A DNA stretch of 64,000 nt from Deltaproteobacteria bacterium. GTDB lineage: Bacteria; Desulfobacterota; Desulfomonilia; UBA1062. Below the pieces are notes generated by a model. The model worked only from the letters and a program-made list of their open reading frames with translations. It searched no databases and was not told the DNA's origin. Of this stretch, positions 42,582 through 51,162 are shown one piece after another (the first letter of the stretch is position 1; the number at the start of each line of letters is the position of its first letter). Position numbers and translations under genes: made by a program. The stretch spans positions 1 to 64,000 of the forward strand of contig JAHDQN010000001.1 of assembly GCA_018433775.1 (NCBI GenBank), written 5' to 3'.

Positions 42582-43631
42582 ATGGCAGCGGTAGAGGATG
42601 TTATTTTTCTCGGAGCAGGGGCATCGGCGTCGGAAGGAGCACCGGTGCAGAAGGATCTCTTTCGCGAGTTTTTCCGGACCGACCGGACACGCCGCAGTCA
42701 TCCCGCCGGCATCGGCAGGCTCGAACGGTTTTTCCGGGATTTCTTCGGCATCGACGTGAGAGGTGCCTCGTCCGACACGATGTTTCCCTCGTTCGAAGAG
42801 ACACTGGGCATTCTGGAGATTGCCATGGACCGCGGCGAGAGTTTCAAGGGATATTCGGTCGCATCGGGCACCCCGGATGTCCAGACCATCCGGGAGGACC
42901 TGATCTTCCTCATCGCCCTGGTACTCAACCGGACGCTCCAGAGCCCCAGGGGCCACCACCGGGAGCTGGTGAACAGGCTGGACGCGGAAGGGAGAATGCT
43001 CCGCACCGCATTCATATCGCTGAATTACGACATCCTCATCGACAATGCGCTGACCGAGATGCACCCGGACATCGACATCGACTATGGCGTGGAGTTCACG
43101 AACTATCACCGGGAGCGCGACTGGAAGGTTCCCAGAAAGGATCGGTCGGTGTTTCTTCTCAAGATCCACGGCTCGCTCAACTGGCTCTACTGCCCCACCT
43201 GTATCTCTCTTACGCTCACCCCGCACGAGCGCGAAATGACCCGGCTCGTCGAGCATGCTGTCCCGTGCGAGCAGTGCGGCATGCCCATGACGCCCATCAT
43301 CACTCCGCCCACCTATCTCAAGGGTCTGACGAACTATTTTCTGCACCAGATCATGCACGCATCGTCCGAGGTTCTCCGAAACGCCCGGAGGATCATTTTC
43401 TGCGGGTATTCGTTTCCCGATGCGGATTTGCTCGTCAGGTACATGCTCAAACGTTTGGAGCTGAACTATGACCCCAGGCCGGATATCCTGGTGCTCAACA
43501 GCTACGAGGGAAAGAGGCAGACGAGCAAGGTCATGGAAGAACAGCGGTACAAACGCTTTTTCCGCCACAAGGAGCAGGTGCGTTATCTTGACATGACCTT
43601 CTCCGACTTCTGCCGCAACGGTGTGGGGTGA
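42582..43631 (+). CDS. SIR2-like domain protein (SIR2_2 type)
   Basis: The 349-residue protein has nucleotide-binding FLGAGASASEGAPVQKDL at the N-terminus, FISLNYDILIDNAL in the middle, LLKIHGSLNWLYCPTC with a second pair CEQCGM about 50 residues on (zinc-ribbon-like), and IIFCGYSFPDADLLVRYMLK near the end. This is the SIR2-like fold found in several NAD-consuming anti-phage proteins, but also in orphan genes without known role. No helicase, TIR, Argonaute or other defence partner is adjacent. The ATG at 42582 is fixed by AGGAGGAAAC and the GAGAS motif; the upstream frame in the 294-nt divergent spacer is not credible. Confidence 0.85.
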   Translation: MAAVEDVIFLGAGASASEGAPVQKDLFREFFRTDRTRRSHPAGIGRLERFFRDFFGIDVRGASSDTMFPSFEETLGILEIAMDRGESFKGYSVASGTPDVQTIREDLIFLIALVLNRTLQSPRGHHRELVNRLDAEGRMLRTAFISLNYDILIDNALTEMHPDIDIDYGVEFTNYHRERDWKVPRKDRSVFLLKIHGSLNWLYCPTCISLTLTPHEREMTRLVEHAVPCEQCGMPMTPIITPPTYLKGLTNYFLHQIMHASSEVLRNARRIIFCGYSFPDADLLVRYMLKRLELNYDPRPDILVLNSYEGKRQTSKVMEEQRYKRFFRHKEQVRYLDMTFSDFCRNGVG

Positions 43632-43715
43632 AGCCGGGGAAGAAGCAACGATTGAACATATGAGCACGCAAACGTATGAGAATCAAGGTTCGAGACCTGT
43701 CCTCGTGACCTCGCA

Positions 43716-43925
43716 TCCCTGGGTGGAGACGCCGCCGTCCTTGAGTGGATCGAGCGCGGGAACCTGAGATTGCGGGCTTTTCCTGCCACCTCTGGAACAT
43801 CGAGCGCAGCCTCAGGCTGTGCAGGAGTATCAGGCAGCGGATCGAGAGAACACGGATCGCCCCTGGCGAGCCCGAGGTGAGCCCGGACAACGGCCTGCTC
43901 GCGCTGTGGAAGACCGGATCTGCTC
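43716..43925 (+). pseudogene. Remnant of a B12-binding radical SAM protein
   Basis: One frame reads EIAGFSCHLWNIERSLRLCR then SIRQRIERTRIAPGEPEVSPDN, close to the cobalamin-binding region consensus of B12-radical SAM proteins (GFS.Y.WN.E..L.L...I.....ARIVLGGPEVS). The preceding segment DAAVLEWIERGN fits the same family but lies in the neighbouring frame, so there is a frameshift near 43760. No radical SAM CxxxCxxC is found downstream. The remaining parts of 43632-44109 hold no intact gene. Family match is from memory of the motif. Confidence 0.5.
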
Positions 43926-44109
43926 GGCCGTGGTCAGGGTATGAGCCAGGCCCCGCCCGGGAACACCGGCGTGATTCCCGGCTGCATGAGAAAGCGAACG
44001 GGGGAGTTTTCGCCATTCGAATCGATCTTGACAAGCCCGTGATGTCGCTTATCATACGATGCATTGCAACCGGTTCCGGCACTGAAGTGATGTGGTGAAG
44101 GAGGGTGTC

Positions 44110-44949
44110 ATGAAGGAACTCAAGGGCAGGGTTGCGGCCATAACCGGCGCGGCGTCGGGCATCGGCAGGATGCTGGCGAAGAACCTCGCGGAACAGGGAT
44201 GCCATCTGGCTGTTGCGGACATCGACGAGGCGGGCCTCAGGGAGACCGCGGACATGGTTTCCCGGTCGGGGGTGCGGGTGTCGGCGCATACCGTGGACGT
44301 GTCCCGGCAGTACCAGGTGTACCGGTTCGCCGAGAAGGCCGTGAGCACCCACGGCGGGGTGCAGCTCCTCATCAACAACGCCGGAGTCACCCTCTCAGAG
44401 ACCCTCGAGGACGTGACCTTCGACGACTTCGAGTGGATCATGGGCATCAACTTCTGGGGAGTGGTCTACGGGTGCAAGGCCTTTCTGCCGCATCTCAGGA
44501 AGGAGCCCGAGGCCCACATCGTCAACCTTTCGAGCGTGTTCGGGATCTTCACCGTTCCCAACAACGGCACCTACTGCGCCACCAAGTTTGCGGTGCGGGG
44601 GTTCACGGAGACCCTGTGCCAGGAGCTCAGGCACACGAATATCCGCGTCTCCTGCGTTCATCCGGGCGGCATCAGGACAAACATCGCCAGGAACGGACGG
44701 TTCTACAAGGCCGCGGAGCCCTCGCTCACCCGTGAGGAGGTCAGCGCCCTGTTCGAGAATGTCCTCGCCCGCACCTCGGCGGACAAGGCCGCGCGCACCA
44801 TCATCGAGGGCATCAGGAAGAACCGGCCCCGGATCATGGTGGGGCCGGACGCCCACGCATACGACATGCTCAAGCGCCTCTTCCCGGTGACCCTGCAGCG
44901 CCTCGCCGCCTTCACACCTCCCGCCCGGTGGCTGAGGTCGAGGCTCTAA
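44110..44949 (+). CDS. Short-chain dehydrogenase/reductase
   Basis: The 279-residue classical SDR has cofactor motif ITGAASGIGRMLAKNLAEQG, an acidic VADIDEAGL (NAD preference likely), NNAG in LINNAGVTLSETL, catalytic Ser in VNLSSVFGIF, and YCATKFAVRGF (Tyr-x3-Lys). The C-terminal extension (MVGPDAHAYDMLKRLFPVTL) is typical of SDRs annotated as oxidoreductases of lipids or alcohols. The ATG at 44110 follows AAGGAGGG. It precedes the tungstate transporter by about 200 nt but is probably unrelated to it. Substrate unknown. Confidence 0.88.
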   Translation: MKELKGRVAAITGAASGIGRMLAKNLAEQGCHLAVADIDEAGLRETADMVSRSGVRVSAHTVDVSRQYQVYRFAEKAVSTHGGVQLLINNAGVTLSETLEDVTFDDFEWIMGINFWGVVYGCKAFLPHLRKEPEAHIVNLSSVFGIFTVPNNGTYCATKFAVRGFTETLCQELRHTNIRVSCVHPGGIRTNIARNGRFYKAAEPSLTREEVSALFENVLARTSADKAARTIIEGIRKNRPRIMVGPDAHAYDMLKRLFPVTLQRLAAFTPPARWLRSRL

Positions 44950-45080
44950 GAGGTCAGGTTCGCAGGCATCTTTCTCTTTGAGGGTTTTCCCCCGCCATAC
45001 TAGAAGAAGAATTTCATTGCCTTGCACGGATGTATTTGATAAATGGCTTTTTAAGTTTATTTATTCATAATAGTCCAGCA

Positions 45081-45123
45081 ATCAATCCTTCTGGAATCCA
45101 TGCCTTGACCCGACAGGATTGAT
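45081..45123 (+). promoter_or_regulatory. Inverted repeat in the tupA leader
   Basis: ATCAATCCT (45081-45089) and AGGATTGAT (45115-45123) are exact inverted copies 25 nt apart, ending 24 nt before the tupA ATG. AT-rich sequence with TTGATA at 45036-45041 lies upstream. It may be an operator or an RNA hairpin controlling the tungstate operon; it does not match the ModE box as I know it. Confidence 0.4.
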
Positions 45124-45147
45124 CGCGAAAAAAGGGGAGGAAAAGAT

Positions 45148-45990
45148 ATGAAGAGAAGAGTGTTTTCCGGTTTACTGGCACTGGGCGTTGCAGCTGTTCT
45201 GATTACCGGAGTAGGGATTTCCCATGCCCAGGACAAGGGAACCCTGCTCATGGCGACCACCACGAGCACGGACAACACCGGTCTGCTCGAGTATCTCGCG
45301 CCCAAGTTCAAGGAGGACACCGGCATCGAGCTCCTGTGGGTCGCGGTCGGGACCGGTGCGGCGCTGGCCCTGGGGGAAAACTGCGACGTGAGCGTTCTCC
45401 TGGTCCACGCACCGGACGCCGAGAAGAAGTATATCGAAAAGGGGTATGGCACGGAGCGCACCCAGATCATGTACAACGACTACGTGATCCTGGGGCCAAA
45501 GGACGATCCTGCCAAGGTCAAGGGCAAGAGCGTGACGGAAGCGCTCCAGACCATCCGGCAGCAGAAGGTCCGTTTCGCAAGCCGGGGCGACAATTCAGGA
45601 ACCCACAAGGCCGAGCTTAATCTCTGGAAACGGGCCGGCATCAAGACTCCCGACCGTGAGTCATGGTATCTGGCGACTGGGCAGGGCATGATCAACACCA
45701 TCAACATCGCTGCCGAGCAGAACGCCTACACCCTGGCCGACCGCGGCACCTTCATCAAGTACGAGGACAACTTTAAAGGCAACCCGCCGCTGGTGATCCT
45801 GGTCGAGGGCGAGAAGGAGCTGAGAAACCAGTACAGCGTGATCCCGGTCAACCCCGAAAGGTGCCCTAACGCAAAGTACGACCTCGCCAGGGAGTTCGCC
45901 CAGTGGATGGCCTCCGACAAGACACAGAAGCTCATCGCCGATTTCAAGCTTCTGGACAAACAGCTCTTCTATCCCAACGCAGGAGAGTAG
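45148..45990 (+). CDS. tupA: Tungstate ABC transporter substrate-binding protein
   Basis: The 280-residue periplasmic protein has a signal peptide ending SHAQ. The mature start GTLLMATTTSTDNTGLLEYL contains the TTTS motif that defines TupA, the high-affinity tungstate-binding protein. GDNSGTHKAE and AYTLADRGTF are further family motifs. Tungsten would supply enzymes such as aldehyde:ferredoxin oxidoreductase, W-formate dehydrogenase or benzoyl-CoA reductase, none of which is in the window. The ATG follows AAAAGGGGAGG. First gene of tupABC. Confidence 0.93.
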   Translation: MKRRVFSGLLALGVAAVLITGVGISHAQDKGTLLMATTTSTDNTGLLEYLAPKFKEDTGIELLWVAVGTGAALALGENCDVSVLLVHAPDAEKKYIEKGYGTERTQIMYNDYVILGPKDDPAKVKGKSVTEALQTIRQQKVRFASRGDNSGTHKAELNLWKRAGIKTPDRESWYLATGQGMINTINIAAEQNAYTLADRGTFIKYEDNFKGNPPLVILVEGEKELRNQYSVIPVNPERCPNAKYDLAREFAQWMASDKTQKLIADFKLLDKQLFYPNAGE

Positions 45991-46004
45991 CGCCTTAAGA
46001 AATC

Positions 46005-46697
46005 ATGGATTATATATGGCAGGGCCTGCAGCAGGCAGCGGTTCTTCTTTTCACGCTCGACCAGGAAACCTACTCGGCGGTCATCACCACGCTGAAGGTC
46101 ACCTTCCTGTCAATCACCCTGAGCGTCATCATCGGGGTCCCCCTGGGCTTTCTGCTCGGGTACTTCCATTTCCCGGGCAAGAGGCAGCTGCGGATGGTCG
46201 TGGACACCCTCCTCGCCCTTCCCACCGTGGTGGTGGGGCTGCTGGTCTATGCCTTCATCTCGCAAAGGGGGCCCCTGGGATGGACGAACCTCCTGTACAC
46301 CGTTCCGGGCATTGCCATCGCAGAGGTGTTTCTGATCCTCCCCATCGTGATCTCGCTCACGGCCACGGCCATCGAAGGGCTTGACCGCAGGCTCCGGGCC
46401 ACCCTGAGATCCCTGGGCGCCGGCAGGGTGCAGCTCGCCATGACCTCCCTGCACGAGGCGAGGTTCGCCGTGCTCATCGCCGGGATCACGGCATACGGCA
46501 GGGCCATCTCCGAGGTGGGGATCGCGATGATGATCGGCGGGAACATCAAGTGGTACACGAGGACCATGACCACGGCCATCACCCTGGAAACCGGCAAGGG
46601 GCAGTTCTCCATGGGAATCGCGCTGGGAGTGGTCCTGCTCCTCATCGTGTTCGCACTAAACGGCGCGCTCGTGCTCCTGAGAAGGAGAACGAGATGA
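46005..46697 (+). CDS. tupB: Tungstate ABC transporter permease
   Basis: The 230-residue inner-membrane permease has about five transmembrane helices (ITTLKVTFLSITLSVIIGVP; LLALPTVVVGLLVYAFI; GIAIAEVFLILPIVISLTAT; MGIALGVVLLLIVFALNGAL). The cytoplasmic coupling loop GAGRVQLAMTSLHEARFAVL is the EAA-type motif that contacts the ATPase. It starts 14 nt after tupA and overlaps tupC by 4 nt. Assignment as tungstate-specific rests on TupA. Confidence 0.92.
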   Translation: MDYIWQGLQQAAVLLFTLDQETYSAVITTLKVTFLSITLSVIIGVPLGFLLGYFHFPGKRQLRMVVDTLLALPTVVVGLLVYAFISQRGPLGWTNLLYTVPGIAIAEVFLILPIVISLTATAIEGLDRRLRATLRSLGAGRVQLAMTSLHEARFAVLIAGITAYGRAISEVGIAMMIGGNIKWYTRTMTTAITLETGKGQFSMGIALGVVLLLIVFALNGALVLLRRRTR

Positions 46698-47716
46698 ACG
46701 CGCCGCTCTACCGGGTGGAAAATCTCAAGTACTCGTACGGGATGCATTTCGACCTGGATGTCCAGGAGCTCGTCATCCAGCACGGCGAGTCCCTGGGGAT
46801 CGTGGGCCCCAACGGCAGCGGGAAGAGCACCCTGCTCAACCTGCTGGCATTCATCGATGCCCCCGATACCGGGACGATCTATTTCGAAGGGGTTCCGGCC
46901 GGACCGGACAGCCTTGAGGCCAGAAGAAGCGTGACCATGCTGCTCCAGGTGTCGTACCTGCTCAAGCGCACGGTTTTCGAGAATGTGGCCTACGGGTTGA
47001 GGCTCAGGGGAGAAATGCGGGATGCGGGCGAGCGTGTCCGTGAGGCCTTGAGCTGGGTGGGCCTGGCGCCGGACAAGTTCGCCCGGCGGATGTGGCACCA
47101 GCTCTCCGGGGGCGAGGCGCAGCGGGTCGCTCTTGCCTCCAGGCTCGTGCTCAGGCCCAAGGTCCTGGTTCTGGACGAGCCCACCGCGAGCGTGGACCGC
47201 CAGAGCTCCTACCTCATCAAGGAAGCGATCGACAGAAGCCGCCGGATGTTCAATACCTCGCTCATTATCGTGAGCCACGATTATCTCTGGCTCAACACGG
47301 TGGCCGATAAGCTCGTGAGGATGGAAGAGGGCCGGCTCATAGAGTATGTGGCCGGCAACGTCATTCACGGCCCCTGGGAAGAAACCGAGGAAAGACTTTT
47401 CGCAAAACGCCTCTCCGACGGGCAGGTCGTCCAGAGCGCCCGGGGGACCAGTCTGGAATCCAGCGCGGTCCTGAATCCTTCCACCATCACCATCGCGTTG
47501 GAGCCTCCGCAGAGGGAGTCCGCGCTGAACATTCTCAAGGGGAAGATCAGCAACATGAGCGACGAGGCTAACACCGAGAATGTCCTCGTGGAGGTGGTGG
47601 TGGCGAAGATCCACCTCAATGTCCGGATCACCAAGGGCTCGGCCGTACGGCTTCAGCTCGTGCCCGGCAAGGAGGTGTGGGTGGTTTTCAAGGCGACATC
47701 TCTCCAGTGGGTCTGA
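46694..47716 (+). CDS. tupC: Tungstate ABC transporter ATPase with C-terminal TOBE-like domain
   Basis: The 340-residue ATPase has Walker A GIVGPNGSGKSTLLNLL, Q-loop in MLLQVSYLLKRTVFENV, signature LSGGEAQRVALASRL, Walker B VLVLDEPTASVD and H-loop IIVSHDYLW. The extra 65 residues at the end (LNILKGKISNMSDEANTENV to FKATSLQWV) resemble a TOBE/molbindin oxyanion-sensing domain, which in related transporters shuts down uptake when tungstate or molybdate is abundant. The start is the ATG overlapping the tupB stop. Confidence 0.92.
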   Translation: MNAPLYRVENLKYSYGMHFDLDVQELVIQHGESLGIVGPNGSGKSTLLNLLAFIDAPDTGTIYFEGVPAGPDSLEARRSVTMLLQVSYLLKRTVFENVAYGLRLRGEMRDAGERVREALSWVGLAPDKFARRMWHQLSGGEAQRVALASRLVLRPKVLVLDEPTASVDRQSSYLIKEAIDRSRRMFNTSLIIVSHDYLWLNTVADKLVRMEEGRLIEYVAGNVIHGPWEETEERLFAKRLSDGQVVQSARGTSLESSAVLNPSTITIALEPPQRESALNILKGKISNMSDEANTENVLVEVVVAKIHLNVRITKGSAVRLQLVPGKEVWVVFKATSLQWV

Positions 47717-47984
47717 CAGGCCCTGATCCCGGCTGCCGTCTTCACCGGGGAGCATGATTTCCGCGATGCCGGAAGAATGTCCCGGCACTGGATTTTTCTG
47801 GTGTTATTATTATATTCTATGATAACGGGTCAGGCTGATCAGGGAACAGGACCTTCTCACCGGCGGCTTCTCAGGCACTCTTTCGACATTTCTCGTCACT
47901 GACCTTTTTGCATACGAGTGTTTTGCCTTATATGGGGTCTGCAATGAGATCGGGTGTTATCCGGCATGCGTTTGGGAGGAGGTT

Positions 47985-49832
47985 ATGGCATACTCACGGA
48001 AATATCTGTGGAAGGGCGGCGTGCCTGCGGCGTGCCTGCTCGCGCTCGTCATTCTGTGGGCCTGCAGCGGCGGTTCCTCGGGGGGCGGCGCCCAGGCCGA
48101 AACGGCCTTCGGCAGGGTCGGCGTTCTGATCACTGACGCCCCTTCCCATGAGTACGAGCATATCTGGGTCACCATCACCGAGGTATCCCTGCTGTCGGCA
48201 GACTGCGGCGGGCATCGTGCCTGTGCGGGGAAGGAGCGCGGTGAGGATGAGATCATCTGCGACGACGAGGAGCGCCGCGACCGGGAAGAGCGCCGCCGGG
48301 AAGAATGCCGGGACGATGACGAATGCGGGCGTGAATGCGGCGAAGGGCGTGAGTGCGGGGCCCAATGCGACGGGAGCGAATCCGACGATCAGGAATGCGG
48401 AGACCAGGAATGCAGCTTGCCAGGCGATGATGACGATTGCGACCCCGACGAATGCGGCTACGATTCGTCCGGCCGTGAAAAGGTCGTCACCATTTTCAGC
48501 TCCGAGGAGGGCTACACGCTGGACCTCCTGCAGTACCGGGACGACGACTTTCTTCTCCTGATCAACGAAGAGGTTCCTGCAGGCAGATACTGCAAGATAC
48601 GCATGAGGATCTCCGAGGTCCGGGCCGAGGGAGGGCCGTGCGAATATCTGGATATCAAGCTGCCCGGCGGCAAGATCGATCTCAACCCCCGGGGGCCTTT
48701 CGAGCTCGGCGAGAACGAGCTCATCTACCTGAAGCTCGATATCGATGTGGACAAATCCATCCATCTCCATACCACCGGATCCGACAAGTGCATATTCCGG
48801 CCCGTGGTCTTCGTGGACATTCTGGGCGGTGAAGAGCTGTCTCCATGCCCGAGATTCATCAGGGGGCAGATCGAGGAGCTTCACGATGAATGCAGAGACC
48901 CGCTTCCCGAATCGTTCACGATGAAGCGGCTTGAGAAAGACGGTGGAGACTGCCTGGGAGAGATCCGTGTATGTCTGCCGGATGACACCCTGGTATTCGT
49001 CGGAGGCCTGGGATTCGGCTCTCTTTCGGATCTTGAGGAAGGCGAGTACGTCACGGTCTGGGGAGCCATGAGCGAGGGTTGCTTTACCGCCTCGCTCGTC
49101 ATCCTGGGCGATTGTCTGGCCGTGAAGGGCACCATCGAGGAGGTGAGCGGCGGCGACGAGTTTCTGCTGAAGCCCGATCCCTGCGAAGAGATCGCGGGCT
49201 CGGTCCGGGTCGTCCTGCAGGAGGATACCCCCGTGTTTGCCGGGTGCGGCACTCCCGAGGAGCACGACGTCCTGGATGTGGGAATGCGGGTGCTGGTTGC
49301 GGGCGTTTTCGATGCGGACGATCAGGCGCTCTACGCAGGCCTCGTCCTGGTGCAGGCGGACGAGCTGTCCGGTGTGCTCGGTGCGGTGGAGTGCACGGCA
49401 GGCGGGTGCACGTTCGTCATTGAAGCCGAGGCAGGCCGAATCCTGGAGGCGGTCCTGCCGGCAGGAGCCCGGATCACCCTGGAAGGCGATATCCCGATTC
49501 CCGGTAACATGATCCCGCTTCTTGCCTGCAACGCATATCATATCAGAATGGTAACCGGTCGCGACAGCGCCTCGGTCCAAGTGCGCGTCACCCCGGAGTC
49601 TCTCGCCGGAACCGTGGAAAAGGTCTACCCGTACAGCAGGACATTGCAGGTCGACGGCCTGTCGGTCAGGATGATGCCCCATGCCACGGGGGTACACGTC
49701 GACGATCAAGGGGATACCCTGGTCTCGCTCGATATCCTCAAGCCGGGCGACAGGATCACCTGCTTCGGGCTTAAGTCCTGCAGCGAGGACCTGGAGGATT
49801 TCCACACCTTCGTCTTCCTGGTGAATCAATAA
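47985..49832 (+). CDS. DUF4382-type lipoprotein with a Cys- and acid-rich insertion
   Basis: The 615-residue lipoprotein has signal and lipobox VILWACSGGSSGGG. A DUF4382-like domain begins GRVGVLITDAPSHEYEHIWV. It is interrupted by an insert (about 74-160) extremely rich in Asp, Glu, Arg, Gly and with about 12 cysteines (e.g. EECRDDDECGRECGEGRECG), then resumes at YTLDLLQYRDDDFLLLINEE and LDIKLPGGKIDLNPRGPFEL. The C-terminal half carries repeated beta modules (VKGTIEEVSGGDEFLL; LSGVLGAVECTAGGCTFVIE) like DUF5666. It is probably surface-exposed and could bind divalent metal. It starts after GGGAGGAGGTT and ends 5 nt before an F3 repeat. Confidence 0.82.
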   Translation: MAYSRKYLWKGGVPAACLLALVILWACSGGSSGGGAQAETAFGRVGVLITDAPSHEYEHIWVTITEVSLLSADCGGHRACAGKERGEDEIICDDEERRDREERRREECRDDDECGRECGEGRECGAQCDGSESDDQECGDQECSLPGDDDDCDPDECGYDSSGREKVVTIFSSEEGYTLDLLQYRDDDFLLLINEEVPAGRYCKIRMRISEVRAEGGPCEYLDIKLPGGKIDLNPRGPFELGENELIYLKLDIDVDKSIHLHTTGSDKCIFRPVVFVDILGGEELSPCPRFIRGQIEELHDECRDPLPESFTMKRLEKDGGDCLGEIRVCLPDDTLVFVGGLGFGSLSDLEEGEYVTVWGAMSEGCFTASLVILGDCLAVKGTIEEVSGGDEFLLKPDPCEEIAGSVRVVLQEDTPVFAGCGTPEEHDVLDVGMRVLVAGVFDADDQALYAGLVLVQADELSGVLGAVECTAGGCTFVIEAEAGRILEAVLPAGARITLEGDIPIPGNMIPLLACNAYHIRMVTGRDSASVQVRVTPESLAGTVEKVYPYSRTLQVDGLSVRMMPHATGVHVDDQGDTLVSLDILKPGDRITCFGLKSCSEDLEDFHTFVFLVNQ

Positions 49833-49837
49833 ACAGA

Positions 49838-50150
49838 AACAGGGGACGTCCGTGAAATTTGGACATTTGGCCTTTCCCCCTCCACGATCGGTAAAGACGA
49901 GCACGGTTAATGGACATCCAGGAATACATGTACCTTTCTCTTCCGGATCGGTCAATGAACTGGTTTGTGGTGAATGGCATGTCCTTTTCTTTCATATTTT
50001 ACGCCGTGGTTGTCTGAACGCATTCCTGTCTTGCAGATAGCCGACGAGGAGGAACATTCCAGACAAATTCCATTTGTGGGAGCCGAATGTCAATATTTCA
50101 CGGACGTCCCCTGTTTTAATGTCAATATTTCACGGACGTCCCCTGTTTTT
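49838..50150. repeat. Three F3 repeats between convergent genes
   Basis: A forward copy at 49838-49867 (AACAGGGGACGTCCGTGAAA, then TTTGGACATT) faces two tandem inverted copies at 50086-50116 and 50118-50150 (AATGTCAATATTTCACGGAC, then GTCCCCTGTTT). The inner copies have ATATT where the first has AAATT. The last touches the hemolysin III stop codon, and the first begins 5 nt after the lipoprotein stop. The 220 nt between them hold no gene. Confidence 0.9.
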
Positions 50151-50793
50151 AGAAGTAGGTGTAGACTGCCAGGTAGTGGGCGGCTGTTCCACCGAGAACA
50201 AAGAGATGGAAGATCTCGTGGAAGCCGAAGCGCTTTCCGACGGGGCGTTTCAGGACATAGAAGATCGCTCCGGTGGTATAACATATGCCGCCTGCAAAGA
50301 CCCAGAAGAGGGCGGCCGGGCTCAGGCTTTCGACAAGGGCCTTGATGCCGACGGCCGCTACCCAGCCCATCATGAGGTAGAGTCCGGTTGAAAGCCAACG
50401 GGGGGCGTTTATCCAGAAGGTTTTGAACAGCAGTCCCAGAAGAGCCATGCTCCAGATGGCCGCAAAGATACCCCAGCCCCAGGGCCCGCGCATGGGGATC
50501 AGACAAAAGGGCGTGTAGGTGGCTGCGATGAGGATAAAGATCATCATGTGATCGAACCTTCGCAAACAAAGATTGCCTCTCTCGGAGAAATCAAGCCAGT
50601 GATAGAGCGTGCTGGCCGTGTAGAGCATGATCATTCCCGATCCAAACACGATCCCGGACAGCAATTGCCATGGTCTCACGGGATTTAGGGATCTCACGAC
50701 CAGCACTGTCAACCCGATGACCGATAGTATGATGCCGAAGAAATGAGTCAGCCCGCTCATCGGATCTTTGAATCTCGACAATAACTCCCGCAT
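50149..50793 (-). CDS. Hemolysin III / PAQR-family membrane protein
   Basis: The 214-residue integral membrane protein has seven predicted helices (for example FFGIILSVIGLTVLVVRSL, LSGIVFGSGMIMLYTASTLYHW, MMIFILIAATYTPFCLIP). Family-defining residues are Ser/His in TASTLYHWL, the RRFDHMMIF aspartate, and the HEIFHLFVLGGTAAHYLAV histidines near the C-terminus, which form the zinc site of PAQR-type hydrolases. Related bacterial proteins (YqfA/TrhA) affect membrane fluidity. The ATG is at 50793. F3 repeats lie directly downstream. Confidence 0.92.
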   Translation of the reverse strand: MRELLSRFKDPMSGLTHFFGIILSVIGLTVLVVRSLNPVRPWQLLSGIVFGSGMIMLYTASTLYHWLDFSERGNLCLRRFDHMMIFILIAATYTPFCLIPMRGPWGWGIFAAIWSMALLGLLFKTFWINAPRWLSTGLYLMMGWVAAVGIKALVESLSPAALFWVFAGGICYTTGAIFYVLKRPVGKRFGFHEIFHLFVLGGTAAHYLAVYTYF

Positions 50794-51162
50794 TGCAACC
50801 TCCCCTGCATTTCATGATCCGGAGAATAGCACTGTCGAGCGATTGTTATAAGTGAATCAAATGTAAACGTTCTATCAAGGAAACGTGAAGATGAAGGGAG
50901 GCTCAAAAAACGGGACTATCTCATGGTACTATAGTAGTGGGCGCCCTATGTTAGCGGGCCTCAGACGGGCCCTGCTGGTAGGAAAGGGCACGCTGCCGAC
51001 CATATCTGAGGACATGTGTGACAAGGTATGCAGGCTAAAATGAACCCGTCCCGGGAGAATGAAGGTCAATATCTTCCGGTTATCCTCCTATTTCCCTGTT
51101 TTCTTAAAAAGGAGATCGAATGTCCAAATTTCACGGACGTCCCCTGTTTGACTGTTTGAGGA
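50794..51162. other. Spacer with degenerate short frames and repeat remnants
   Basis: This 369-nt region between nrdJ (stop 51163) and hemolysin III (start 50793), both minus strand, holds no convincing gene. A plus-strand frame at 50948-51043 encodes about 31 residues (MLAGLRRALLVGKGTLPTIS...) without a ribosome binding site and runs into ATGAACCCGTCCC, a partial F2 core at 51041-51053. This may be another gene remnant cut by a repeat. Confidence 0.3.
51119..51149. repeat. F3 repeat copy downstream of nrdJ
   Basis: AATGTCCAAATTTCACGGAC followed by GTCCCCTGTTT, an exact inverse of the 49838 copy apart from its end. It lies 14 nt beyond the nrdJ stop on the transcribed side. Confidence 0.88.

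Noticed and set aside
43686-43706. GGTTCGAGACC, resembling a tRNA T-loop
   Set aside because: The flanking bases do not form the five-pair T stem, and no acceptor or anticodon arms are found.
47994-49955. 653-residue open frame opposite the DUF4382 lipoprotein
   Set aside because: The plus strand has a lipobox, ribosome binding site and domain motifs. The antisense frame has none and runs through the F3 repeat.
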